From NCBI GenBank assembly GCA_037447605.1, contig CM074807.1:424742-458507 (forward strand): a DNA stretch of 33,766 nt, written 5' to 3'. The notes beneath the pieces were generated by a model. The model saw only the letters and a program-made list of their open reading frames with translations. It did no database searches and was not told the DNA's origin. Numbering within the stretch: position 1 is the first letter of the stretch; every line of letters starts with the position of its first letter. This document shows, in pieces, positions 20,917 through 29,825 of the stretch. The stretch is from Zygnema circumcarinatum (lineage: Eukaryota > Streptophyta > Zygnematophyceae > Zygnematales > Zygnemataceae). Made by a program: the position numbers and the translations under genes.

Positions 20917-22159
20917 TAATAGCAGCAGCGCCTTTAATAGCCTTGCTTGCTTGCGCCCTTCTTGCTTGCTTGCCTTGCCCTTTAGCCCTTTAACGCCGCC
21001 TTGCTTGCCCTTGCCCTTATGCCTGCCTGCCGCCGCCTGCCTGCCTGCCTGCCTGCCTGCCTTAATAGCCTTAGCATACTTAGCCCTTTTGCTTGCTTTT
21101 AACCTTGCTTAACCTTGCTTCTTGCTTGCCCCTTGCGCGCGCGCGCCTTTCCCGCGCGCGCGCGCGCGCCGCGCCTTGCGCGCGCGCGCGCCGCCCCGCC
21201 GCCCCGCCGCCGCCTAGCCCTTTAGCCAGCTAGCCTAGCCTTGTAGCAGCCGCCTTGCTTGCTTGCTTGCTTAGCCTTGCTTGCTTGCTTGCTTGCTTAG
21301 CCTTTGCTTGCTTGCTTGCCTTAGCCGCGCGCCAGCAACGCCTTACTTATATATATACTTATACTTACTTATATATATATATATATATATACTTATGCCT
21401 GCTTACTTATATACTCCCCCCCCTCCCTCCCTCCCTCCCTCCCTCCCTCCCTCCCCTCCCTCCCCTCCCTCCCTCCCTCCCCTCCCTCCCCCCCTCCCTC
21501 CCTCCCTCCCTCCCCTCCCTCCCTCCCTCCCTCCCTCCCTCCCTCCCTCCCTCCCTCCCTCCCTCCCCTCCCTCCCTCCCTCCCTCCCACCCTCCCTCCC
21601 TCCCTCCCTCCCTCCCTCCCTCCTCCCTCCCTCCCTCCCTCCCTCCCTCCCTCCCTCCCTCCCTCCCTCCCCACTCTCCCCTTCTCCCCCCTCTCTCCCT
21701 CCCTTCGTCCCCTGCCCCCCACTTCCTCCCACCCTCTCCCTCCCCACTTCCCCCCCCCACTCTCCCTCCCCTCTTCCCCTCTCCCTCCCCCTCCTCCCCC
21801 TCCTCCCCCTCTACCTCCCCTCTTCCCATTTCCCTCCCTCTCCCTCTCTCCCCTCCCTCTCCCCCCTCTCCCTCCCTCCCCCTCCCTCTCCCTCTCCTCT
21901 CCCCCCATCTCCCTCCCTCTCCCCTCTCCTCCCCTCTCCCCATCTCCTTCCCTCGCCCCCCCTCTCTCCCCCCTCCCTCTCTCCTCTCCTCCCCTCACAC
22001 CTGTCCCTCCCTGCCTGCCTCCCTCCCTCAGTCCCGCACTCCGGCTTCGGCCTCGGCTTCGAGCGCCTCGTGCAGTTCGCCACCGGCATAGAAACATCGC
22101 GTGCCCAGCTATTCACACATTTCCCGGGCGCGAGGCACCTCATGAATTTCCTGATGTAG
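11841..22159 (+). CDS. SYNO: Asparaginyl-tRNA synthetase, organelle-type
   Basis: Fifteen exons: 11841-12374, 12573-12641, 13224-13334, 13703-13810, 14135-14272, 15115-15195, 15371-15448, 17202-17270, 17427-17501, 17937-18020, 18306-18392, 18567-18662, 18837-18911, 20725-20851, 22032-22159; 619 residues. Every junction is GT..AG and keeps frame. It charges tRNA-Asn in plastids and mitochondria. The N-terminal ~90 residues are Ser/Arg/Ala-rich, transit-peptide-like. The OB-fold anticodon-binding domain starts at [18 protein letters not shown] (161-178). Class II catalytic signatures: [18 protein letters not shown], motif 2 [16 protein letters not shown] (381-396), motif 3 GFGLGFER (582-589). 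Similarity to the plant organellar enzyme (Arabidopsis NS1/OVA8) is high up to about residue 598. The last 21 residues do not match the conserved ending, which suggests a frameshift in the final exon. Introns 3, 5, 7, 9, 13 and 14 are full of simple repeats. The ATG is the first in frame with the transit-like region. Confidence 0.92.
13335..13702 (+). repeat. CCCTCT-rich intron 3 with assembly gap
   Basis: AsnRS intron 3 is almost wholly pyrimidine, largely CCCTCT repeats. It contains 10 undetermined bases (N) at 13620-13629, so the true array length is unknown. The (CCCTCT)n continues to within about 15 bases of the exon 4 acceptor and provides its pyrimidine tract. Confidence 0.85.
13620..13629. 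other. Assembly gap (10 N)
   Basis: Ten Ns within the CCCTCT array of AsnRS intron 3. It does not affect coding exons. Confidence 0.98.
14246..15000 (+). repeat. Tandem duplication starting inside AsnRS exon 5
   Basis: Unit 1 (14246-14786) begins in the last 27 bases of exon 5, includes its 5' splice site, an expanded AACTGAA minisatellite, then GAGAGAGA, TGCTCCGTTTCCTTCTTGTT, TCTCCCAC, CTCTCCC, GGGGAACTC and a T-rich end. Unit 2 (14787-15000) repeats the same order with a much shorter minisatellite. The first 37 bases of the units differ at only 4 positions, so unit 2 carries a decoy copy of the exon 5 donor at 14814. Confidence 0.8.
14274..14660 (+). repeat. AACTGAA minisatellite in AsnRS intron 5
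   Basis: Dozens of degenerate 6-14 base units built from GAACTGAAACTGAA with CAACTG and AACAGAAG variants. They start immediately after the exon 5 donor (the donor itself reads GTATAAACTG). Shorter members of the same family occur at 4952-5000 (minus strand), 11070-11087, 14820-14843 and 17098-17178. Confidence 0.85.
15477..16985 (+). repeat. 1.5-kb GGGTAGGGAGAGAGGGAGG purine array in AsnRS intron 7
   Basis: Nearly pure purine on the plus strand. Up to about 16000 the unit is a variable 17-22 base GGGGGTAGGGAGAGAGGGAG; later it drifts to GGGAGAGAGGAGG and, from 16750, to GGAGGGAGAGGGAGAGGGACAGAT. Dense G-runs give many potential G-quadruplexes on the coding strand. Long minus-strand Pro/Ser open frames here are repeat translations, not genes. 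Confidence 0.9.
17098..17178 (+). repeat. CTGAAA repeat before AsnRS exon 8
   Basis: About a dozen CTGAAA/CTAAAA units end 23 bases before the exon 8 acceptor at 17202. They belong to the AACTG repeat family of intron 5. Confidence 0.75.
17533..17735 (+). repeat. Interstitial telomere-like tract in AsnRS intron 9
   Basis: A mixed array of TTTAGGG and TTAGGG units with variants (TTTAAGG, TTTAGGGC, TTAGGAG). It is degenerate and lies inside the intron between exons 9 and 10. Confidence 0.8.
19073..20724 (+). repeat. 43-bp minisatellite carrying splice acceptors, AsnRS intron 13
   Basis: The array runs up to the exon 14 boundary. The regular part (about 19900-20724) has a 43-bp unit: GGGAGGGAGGCAG, then GTGGGAGAGCTGATGG, then AAGGGTGGGAGGGA. 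GCAG|GTGGGAGAGCTGATGG equals the exon 14 acceptor plus the first 16 coding bases (VGELMG). I count about 32 copies or near-copies upstream of the true one; units before 19850 are more irregular. The flanking tract is (GGGA)n, so no pyrimidine tract is present. CTGAT in each unit matches the branch-point consensus and lies about 30 nt before the next unit's AG. Confidence 0.9.
20862..22020 (+). repeat. Compound low-complexity intron 14 of AsnRS
   Basis: Blocks in order: (CT)n to 20913; a CTTG/CTGC/GC-word segment 20914-21335, including (GC)n runs at 21135-21191; (TA)n 21347-21391; (CCCT)n 21413-21670; degenerate CCCTCT and CCCC tracts to the acceptor at 22031. From 20914 to about 21415 essentially every G is followed by C. 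No gene is supported; plus-strand open frames are Pro/Ser/Leu repeat translations. Confidence 0.85.
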
Positions 22160-23770
22160 CTGGAACCCCTCCCTCCCTCCCTCCCTCCCTCCCTCCCTCC
22201 CTCCCTCCCTCCCTCCCTCCCTCCCTCCCTCCCTCCCTCCTCCCTCCCTCCCTCCCTCCCTCCCTGCCTCTTTCCCTCCCTCCCGCCCTCCCTCTCTCCC
22301 TCCCTCCCTCCCTGCCTCTTTCCCTCCCTCCTCCCTCCCTCCCTCCCTCCCTCCCTCCCTCCCTGCCTCTTTCCCTCCCACTCCCGCCTCCCCCTCTCCC
22401 TCCCTCCCTCCCTCCCTCCCTCCCTCCCTCCCTCCCACCCTCCCTCCCTCCCTCCCTCCCTCCCTCCCTCCCTCCCTCCCTCCCTCCTCCCTCCCTCCCT
22501 CCCTCCCTCCCCTCCCTCCCTCCTTGCCTCTTTCCCTCCCTCCCGCCCTCCCTCTCTCCCTCCCTCCCTCCCCCTCTCCCTACCTCCCTCTCTTCCCTCT
22601 TTCATTCCCTCCCTCCCTCCCACTCTCCCTCCCTCCCTCCCTCTCTCCCTCCCCCCCTCCCTTCCCCCCCTGTACATTGTCAGAGGGCCAATCCTGCCCT
22701 CTCCTCGCTTGCGTGCAGCCAACGCGGCCAATTGGCCCTTGTGGTGTTGTAGCTCCCGTGTTCGCTAGTCTTTAGGCTCTAGGCATGTAGATTTATGGGC
22801 AATGTTCATGTGAACAATGTTGTTGTTAGGCGGTGACGTCAAGTTTAATGTTTTGTTCACCAATATTTTTTAGGACTTGCAGGTGGCGTTCCATGTTGTA
22901 GCGTGAATTAAAAGTAATGCCAATTACAAGGTACAATGTCTTTAGTGCATGAAATTTGTTGATCCAAACCTGCGCACACCGGGGCTTCATCGCAATTTTC
23001 GTCGCGCTTTCTATGTGCGAAATGCGCGTTCAGTAACTCGCCTTGTCAATCCTTTTTGCCATTTTTGACAGAAATACGTTTGCTTTTTTAGACCAATCAA
23101 AGCGCTGCCGTGCTGTCAAATGGAACCTCAATTATATTAAAATGTTTGGTTGCTGCTAAAAAATATCCCGCAGCCAATCAGGGAGGTGCCGTACAATCCA
23201 CATTTCCTTTAACTTCGATTTTCCTTGCAATAGATCTGTAGATATTTTTTGTTGATGTTTCTGTACAGATTTTGTAAATCAATTTGGAGGATCTGCTAGG
23301 AAATTCGTGCCACTTGGCAGCCGCTCGTTCGCTCTGGAGCCAAAAGACAAAATCTGACAGGCGACAAAAAGGAGATTTCCCGCCAACCCGAAATTCTCAA
23401 AATTCTGCGAAATTTTCATTTGTCACAAAAAACATTTCTTGTCCTGACCGCTGTACGAAAGAAACACATCGACGATCAGCGTGGTCCAACGGACGGCTCG
23501 ATTTGAGTACGGGCAGAAGGTGGACGTTTTTTGTCTGCCCGAATCTATTTTCAAAAATAGGAAAATATGAAATTGTTTTCATTCCCCAAAATTGCGCGCT
23601 TTTTCCCTTTGAATATTTTGCACGTGCGGCGCCACTTTTTTCGACGAACAGGGCGCCGTGCGGCTGCCACGTGTCCCACTTGGAAACACTCTCCCGCCAT
23701 TGCACGGCCCCCCGCTCTCTCCTTCTCTCTCTCCCACCTCTCTTTCGCTCGTCCTCGTTCTCTCTCGTTC

Positions 23771-23810
<40 letters not shown>

Positions 23811-23924
23811 CTCTATATCCTCTCTCTTTCTCTCTCTCCTCTTCTCTCTTTCTCACACTCTCTGCCTCTCTCTCGTGCCTATCTCTCGCTCTTTGTGGGT
23901 ACCCATCACCATTGGTCATCCAGC
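22160..23924. other. Intergenic: CCCT array then promoter of the unknown large gene
   Basis: 22163-22672 is a (CCCT)n array with interspersed GCCTCTTTCCCTCC higher-order units (at least four copies). 22680-23700 is ordinary sequence with CCAAT boxes at about 23093 and 23174 and a G-box CACGTG at 23668-23673. 23710-23880 is a CT-rich leader up to the ATG at 23925. The open frame running upstream of 23925 is the CT repeat read as Ser/Leu and is not taken as coding. Confidence 0.65.
22163..22672 (+). repeat. CCCT array downstream of AsnRS
   Basis: Starts 4 bases after the AsnRS stop codon. It is made of (CCCT)n with a recurring GCCTCTTTCCCTCCCTC variant at about 22265, 22314, 22365 and 22526, so it would form most of the 3' UTR. 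Confidence 0.85.
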
Positions 23925-26900
23925 ATGAGGTGTGCTCTGAGGAATCCCAGAAATCAAAAGGCGCGAGAAGAAGCGGCCATGGCGCCAGGGAGCCTTCAAA
24001 GCAGCAGGGGAAGAACTGCAGCATTGTTTGAAGGACCTTCCAGCAGTTCCTGCTCGAGATGTCTGCCGTGGGAGCCCGAGCGCCTGCGTCGCCTGGAGCT
24101 CTTGTTATCCTCTCCCTCCGACAGCACAGGCGAGAGCTCCGAGTCTACTTCTGCCAGAACTTCTCCTCCTGAGCTCATCCTGCCGCCTGCAGCAATGCGC
24201 CATTGCATGTTCCAATCTGCCGACTGTTCAAAACGTGTTCGGCTATCAGGAATTGCTGCGTTGACAGCGGCTGTGGAAAGTTCAAGCGCAGCGCAGGAAG
24301 TTCTGGAACCAGCTGATGTTCAAAATGGGCATCAAACGAAAAGAATCAAGGAAGAAAGTCTTTCAAGAACATTTTTATTTCGTTCTGAAGAGTCGAAGGC
24401 GGAATTATTTGAAGAACATAAGCAAGTATTGACACCGCCAGTAGCAGCGCAACGTCCTGCAAGTTCTGGCGACGCTCCTGACGAGGTTGCAGTGGCTGTG
24501 GAGTCGAGAATGGAAGAACAACCCGCAATGTGTTCCGATTTGGAACAGCAAACAGCTCACCGTCTTGGTATTATTGATGATGACGAGGCAGCGAGATGTA
24601 TGATGAAGGTGGTGTCAAGCTCTCCAATGAAAGCTACAGAGTTTGGAGAGTCAAAATTGGAACAAACAGCAGTACAAGCCTCTTGTTCCCAGCACGAGAG
24701 CTCGGCTGTGAAGAGCGATCCAAATCAGTCCGATTTGTTATTCAACGAGCCAACGGCCATTCTGGAGAGCTCTGAGATTTGCGAAGAAGACATGGCATTT
24801 TCACAAACGTTTCCAAAAATCAGCTCGCCCTTGGCATCTTCAGCATCGGAGCAGCCGCCGTCTCAGCATATCCATGCCTTCCTTTCAGGCTCCATGGACG
24901 CGAGTAGTCCGTGCATGGAAAGCTGCTTAACACAATCACCAGGAGCAGAGGTTCCAGTTGTCAAGGAGCTGGCTGTCGATGTGAAGGATGATGATGGGTC
25001 AGCGGTATCTGGACGTGACGATGGAATGCAGTCTATTCCAGGAAATATGACGGATTCAGGAAGGGTTGCAGGTAACAATAATGTCACTGGAGCGCCGACA
25101 AGAGAGTTGTTTGTATCTGAAGGTCAAGTTGACCTCTTAAGTGAAGTCCAGTCAGTAGTATCAGATGGAGGGCGTGCAGCTGAATGCGGTAGCAGCACCG
25201 AAGCTGCATGCAGGGGTGAGGAGGATGTGCAGGACTCTGAGCCTGGAAAAGATCTTTATTTCTCACCCGTTTCGAAAGACGCACTAGATAGAGAGTCGAG
25301 CAGCAATAATCTTAACTCATTCGGAAGAGTTGGTAGTGATGTCGGGCGTGGAGGAGCTATATCTGTACTTTCGTGGGGAACAGGAGCTTCTCCAGAAAGC
25401 ATATGCTCCATGGAGAGAAGTTCCACGGAGGAGCCGTCTCCGGCCTTAATGAAAAACGAAGCGACAATAGAAACCAAGTCATCACTAGCAAGTTCAGATC
25501 AGTGCGGGGCAAAAGCAACTTGTCCATGTTTGGCAGGTGCCTCGAACGATGCAGGAAATTTTAACAATGTGGAGGTTTGTCTGCATGGGCGCAAGATGGA
25601 AGCCATGAAGAGGGGCAAGAATTCAATTTCGAGTAAATGCTTGTGGCCGGAGCACCAGGACGGACATTTGGACGAGCCTACTGATATTGGAAGTAAACCG
25701 ATGGGAAGAAGCTTCACTCTCTCAGTTGGTGGTGAAATCGATATCGACATGTCCAATGAAAGCGAAAGGATACCAAAAGATGAGTGTAAGCAGACATTGA
25801 AACGTTTTGCGGGAGGGAAGGCACCGAATTTAAAAAGGCGGAGGGTAGAAGCGGTACGGAGTGGAGAAGCCCTCCAGGAAGAGCTGGAAAATTCGTCAGA
25901 TGAAGCACGACGCAAACCTTCTCAAGAATCATATACTTTTGCATGTTTGGATGATCCTGAGTCGCACAATGCAGGCACGGACGTGGTTGGCTCAGCTTGT
26001 CACGGAGACTATATGCAGAACGTATCGACTGGGAGCCAGACCTTTCCTTCGGAAGACCTTACAAAGAGGCCGGCGGCGGAAACCTGGCTGACTGAGTGGG
26101 AGATATTGGATTGTAAAGGCAGTAAGACGTCTGACAAGAAGGTTGTCTATACCTCACTCACTCACATGGACTCAGGAAAGTATTTGCCAGCAAGCGACAC
26201 CGTTACGAGTTTGCCTAGGAGGCAATCGGTCAATTCTTCGAGCCTGGATGAATCTGGACGTTTAGATACAACTGAGAAGGTGGGGGTAGAGCAGTCAGAA
26301 AGAGCACAACTTAGTTGCTCTCTCTCAGACAGCGATGAGGAGACGGATGCAGCTGCTGCTTGGAAGTTCGTAGAGGGCATTCTGGCGTCAGTTGTAGGAA
26401 CGCAGGAGGAGGAAGACATTCGAAAAGGCTATGAATGGACACAGTACTTTGACGAACCCACTTCATCAGGGAGCCCGGAGAAGGAGTCCCGGGAGGTGGG
26501 AGCTCTCGCAGGTCTCAACATGCTGCCACCTGCATTTAGTTTGCCTGTTGTCAACATTCCTGAGGAGAAATGTGTGGAGGAAAAAACAGCAAATGAAGAA
26601 ATGGGAGAGACAGTGTGTAGGAGGGGAAAAGCAAGTGGGGCGAAGATAATGGAGGGAGAGGCGAGAGAGCAGGCTTCGGGGGAGAGAGTAGATATGGAGG
26701 AAGCTGCTTTGGAGCTGTTAAGTGAAGAGATACTTGAAGGGGAGAACGTAGAAGTGGAGCAGGAGGACGAAACCGGGCCTGAGGAAGAGGCTATTGCGGG
26801 TCCTTCGAATGTGAAGGACGACCATAAGGTGAATCCCTGACCTGCGAATGAGTTTTTATCGGCTGTCGCATGATTGTGAATCTGTTATCAATGTTTTGCG

Positions 26901-28918
26901 GATGGAATATTCGCATGCCATATTCAGTTTGAAATTTCTTTCTTTGTTACTGACACGCTGCATTTGTTCTGACTTGCAGGATACCTCTTGTAGCTGGAAA
27001 CGGAAGATTTCAGAATGCTTAGAAGAAAGCTCCTCACACTTGCGACCAGTTCGCATCAAACTGCCATTTGGTTCTGCAAGTAAGTTGCATTGGCTACTCC
27101 CTTTCTATCTCTCCCTCCCTCTCTCTCTCCCTCTCGTTCTCTCTCTGTGTCCTTTCGTCTATCAAAGGATGCTTTGATTGCATTTCATGGCCATCTTCAC
27201 CGTCTTTAAAACTTTAATCAAGTTCTATAGTCAAGCGTTTAGCAAAATTACTTAGGTACTGTTTTAATGACGGGTTTCATGCTAGCTTCACATAAATATT
27301 TTTCTTGCTGATGTTGTATGGATGTCTGTTACCTACAGGAGTTGTTGGAGGGAACGGAGGAACCAATTTCTTAACAGACGGAGAACACGATGAAATCGAG
27401 AAAGGAGAGAAGCCAGACTATGATAAGGAGGACCTTGTTCCGTCGTTTTTGAATTGGCTGGAGGAAGAGCCAATCAGTCCCAGCAATAATGCGAGCGTAC
27501 CTCTGCTGAGATTCCCCACAGATCCAAACTCCCCCATGGAAGTTCCGAGGCACCCTCCCCCACGCCCCACAAAAAATTCACATGTTATCGACGAAGTGGA
27601 GGATGTGAACTTGGGCCAAAAATCACGACATAGAAGTGGAGTTTCAAGAAGGAAACGGAATTTGAAGCGGATACAAAGCATTGAAGCCCTTTCAAGTAAC
27701 TCGCTCATACATGACTCTGGCAACAACCATATGGAGACGGAATTCATATCCCCCCAACAGTCCCCTCTCTCGTCTACTTCCTCGCTCTCGCTCAGACTCG
27801 TTCAGTCACCTTCTCCTCCTCAGTCTCCTACAGGTTCTCGAATCTTACAGTCTTCTAGAACTGGGATTCGGGCCAGAGATGAAAGGGAGGACTCGAGCCT
27901 ATTTTGGAAATATCCCAAAGGTATATTGAAGTCGGGGAACGAAAAACTGGCTACGGAAAAACCTAACTCCAGAGCTGAATGTGAAGTGTGCAGCTCTGTG
28001 ATTTCAAGAGCGGCGGAGGATTCTAAGCAGCAGTTGAGAACAGCAGAGAAGGTGGTCGTTTCACTTCTGAGTGATCTTTGGGTGAGTTTGTAAATCCGGA
28101 ATTTGATAATCAGAACTTGGTTAACCTGCTGTCCTCCATTTGTTGCTTTCTTCTTTGTAGCATTTTTAAAAAAAGGCTATGTATTTGGATGGCTCTGGAA
28201 ATGCTGCAGGCTCTTAGGAATGTGGTGGAGAAAGAACTCCAGGACGAGAGTGTTCAGGAGCCCTTCGAGGAAAATCGACCCATTGACTACTCTAAGGTCA
28301 GCTTTGGACTCCAGATCTTGGAGTCTGTCATAGAAGTTTGGAAGGGAATTGAACGAAGATAGAACATTATTAATGGGAAATGGCTAGATTGATGACTGCA
28401 TGGTTGTGACTTCCAGTGTCTTTTAGCAGGTTCAAGAAGGGATAATGAGTGCGCTATTCAATTTTCAGGTAGGGCTATATGAGAATGCTTAGAAGCTGCC
28501 GAAGCATGTCAGTCGACTGAGTCGGAGTCAGGAATAACCATTGCTTTCTCACATCAACCACTTTTTTTTCCAGCCTTTCTAGTGTGCGCTGCTCTTGGCC
28601 TCAATGTGCTTGTATCAATGATCTGGTCGAAATCTGTGGCGTGTACTGCAGGTGCGAAGTATTGTACAGAATGCATACATACACGAAAAGGTGGCCAAAC
28701 AATACCTGAAAAAGCTGGCCGTCCACTCAAACACGTTATGCGGTGCTGCAACAGGAATTGTGAGTGTACTAAATGGTCCTGTCAGGATCATGACGCTATG
28801 TTTTCTAAAGAAAAGGAATCCATTAACTTTCCGACTCGTTAAGGACGGAAGCTGCGTCTGCGGGGACGAGTCAGATTTCTACCTTTGGATTGCCGAAAGT
28901 CTAATGGATATCTTTTAG
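23925..28918 (+). CDS. Large acidic Ser-rich protein of unknown function, probably nuclear
   Basis: I do not recognise the family. Preferred model: exons 23925-26828, 26980-27079, 27339-28081, 28210-28296, 28652-28918; 1366 residues, all GT..AG and in frame. An alternative reads exon 4 through to a TAG at 28362 (1299 residues). The first 968 residues lie in one exon and are Ser/Glu/Asp-rich and largely disordered in composition. Basic clusters LKRRRVEA (about 636-642) and RRKRNLKR (about 1104-1111) look like nuclear localisation signals. The best-ordered part is C-terminal: residues from about 1200 (EVCSSVISRAAEDSKQQL, VVSLLSDLW, ALRNVVEKEL, then VRSIVQNAYIHEKVAKQYL) look like amphipathic helices. 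An AATAAA at 29081-29086 fits a 3' end after 28918. The start is the first ATG after the CT-rich leader; the next Met is residue 19. Long coding continuity over simple-repeat DNA argues for a real gene. Confidence 0.75.
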
Positions 28919-29825
28919 CAACATAGGCATTATTGCGAGTTGACAGTTTCTATGTATTAACAAAAGTCTAGCTGTTTGCGCTGGGGGAATCGATTCAGGG
29001 TGGTCGAAGGCTGCGATTTGCAGACGAGGTAGGGCAGGAGCTCTGTCATTTCCGAATATTCTAATGGTTGCTCCGAACACAATAAAAGGAGACGGAGGGG
29101 GGCGCGGTTTCTGAGGACAAAAGATTGAGTTAGACTTCATCTACGTGGGACACATCCAACCTTTGGGAGCACTGTACATTCTGTCTTCACATCATAAGGA
29201 AGGTGTATCGCCACTAGCACAAGTGATCAGGTGAAATGTGAGCGCGGAGGTCGTGGAGATGGGTGAGAACTCAATTCAGCTTATGTAGAAGATTAGACAA
29301 TTTCAAGCCGAGCTCACTGAAACCACTCTCACTGTACTGGTTAGTTATATAGCCTCACCTTCTTACTTCAATAGAGTACTTTTTATAGTGAGGTTCATGC
29401 AGGCTGTAGCTTTACCTCTTGTGAGAGAGACTACTGCTACCTCAGTTCAAACGAATACTCTATTGTGTCTTTCAAAGTAATAAGGAACGGCTTCGAATGC
29501 ACTATGCTCCATGCTCCATAGCCATTGCTTCGAATGTTCTACGGGAATAATTAGATGGCGATATGAATGCCAACAAGACCAAACGGGGGGGGGGTTCACA
29601 GCAACTTCTTTGGTAACAACTCACAATTCTGCGACGTGAAATCAACGTCGTGAACATCAACAGCAACCCGAACAACTCGTTGAAATTCAATGAATTCAAC
29701 ATGAAGTTCAACGAACATAGAGGAGAACACACATCCAATGACCCACAGACGTAGGTGCATGCACTCAATTTTTTGTTACTCAAAAGGGTTGTACAAGGGA
29801 TTCTATGCCTCGGGGAATACACAGT
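28919..29825. other. Convergent intergenic region
   Basis: Lies between the 3' ends of the unknown gene (+) and RPL23A (-). It has a possible plus-strand poly(A) signal at 29081-29086 and a G9 homopolymer near 29586. No gene is supported; the RPL23A 3' UTR must lie in its right part. Confidence 0.6.

Noticed and set aside
21255-22731. Several 200-300-codon frames on both strands
   Set aside because: They are CCCT/GGGA repeats read as Pro/Ser/Leu or Arg/Glu/Gly; the real coding here is exon 15 only.
23658-23924. N-terminal extension of the large unknown protein
   Set aside because: The in-frame extension is a CT microsatellite read as Ser/Leu and looks like a 5' leader; the ATG at 23925 is preferred.
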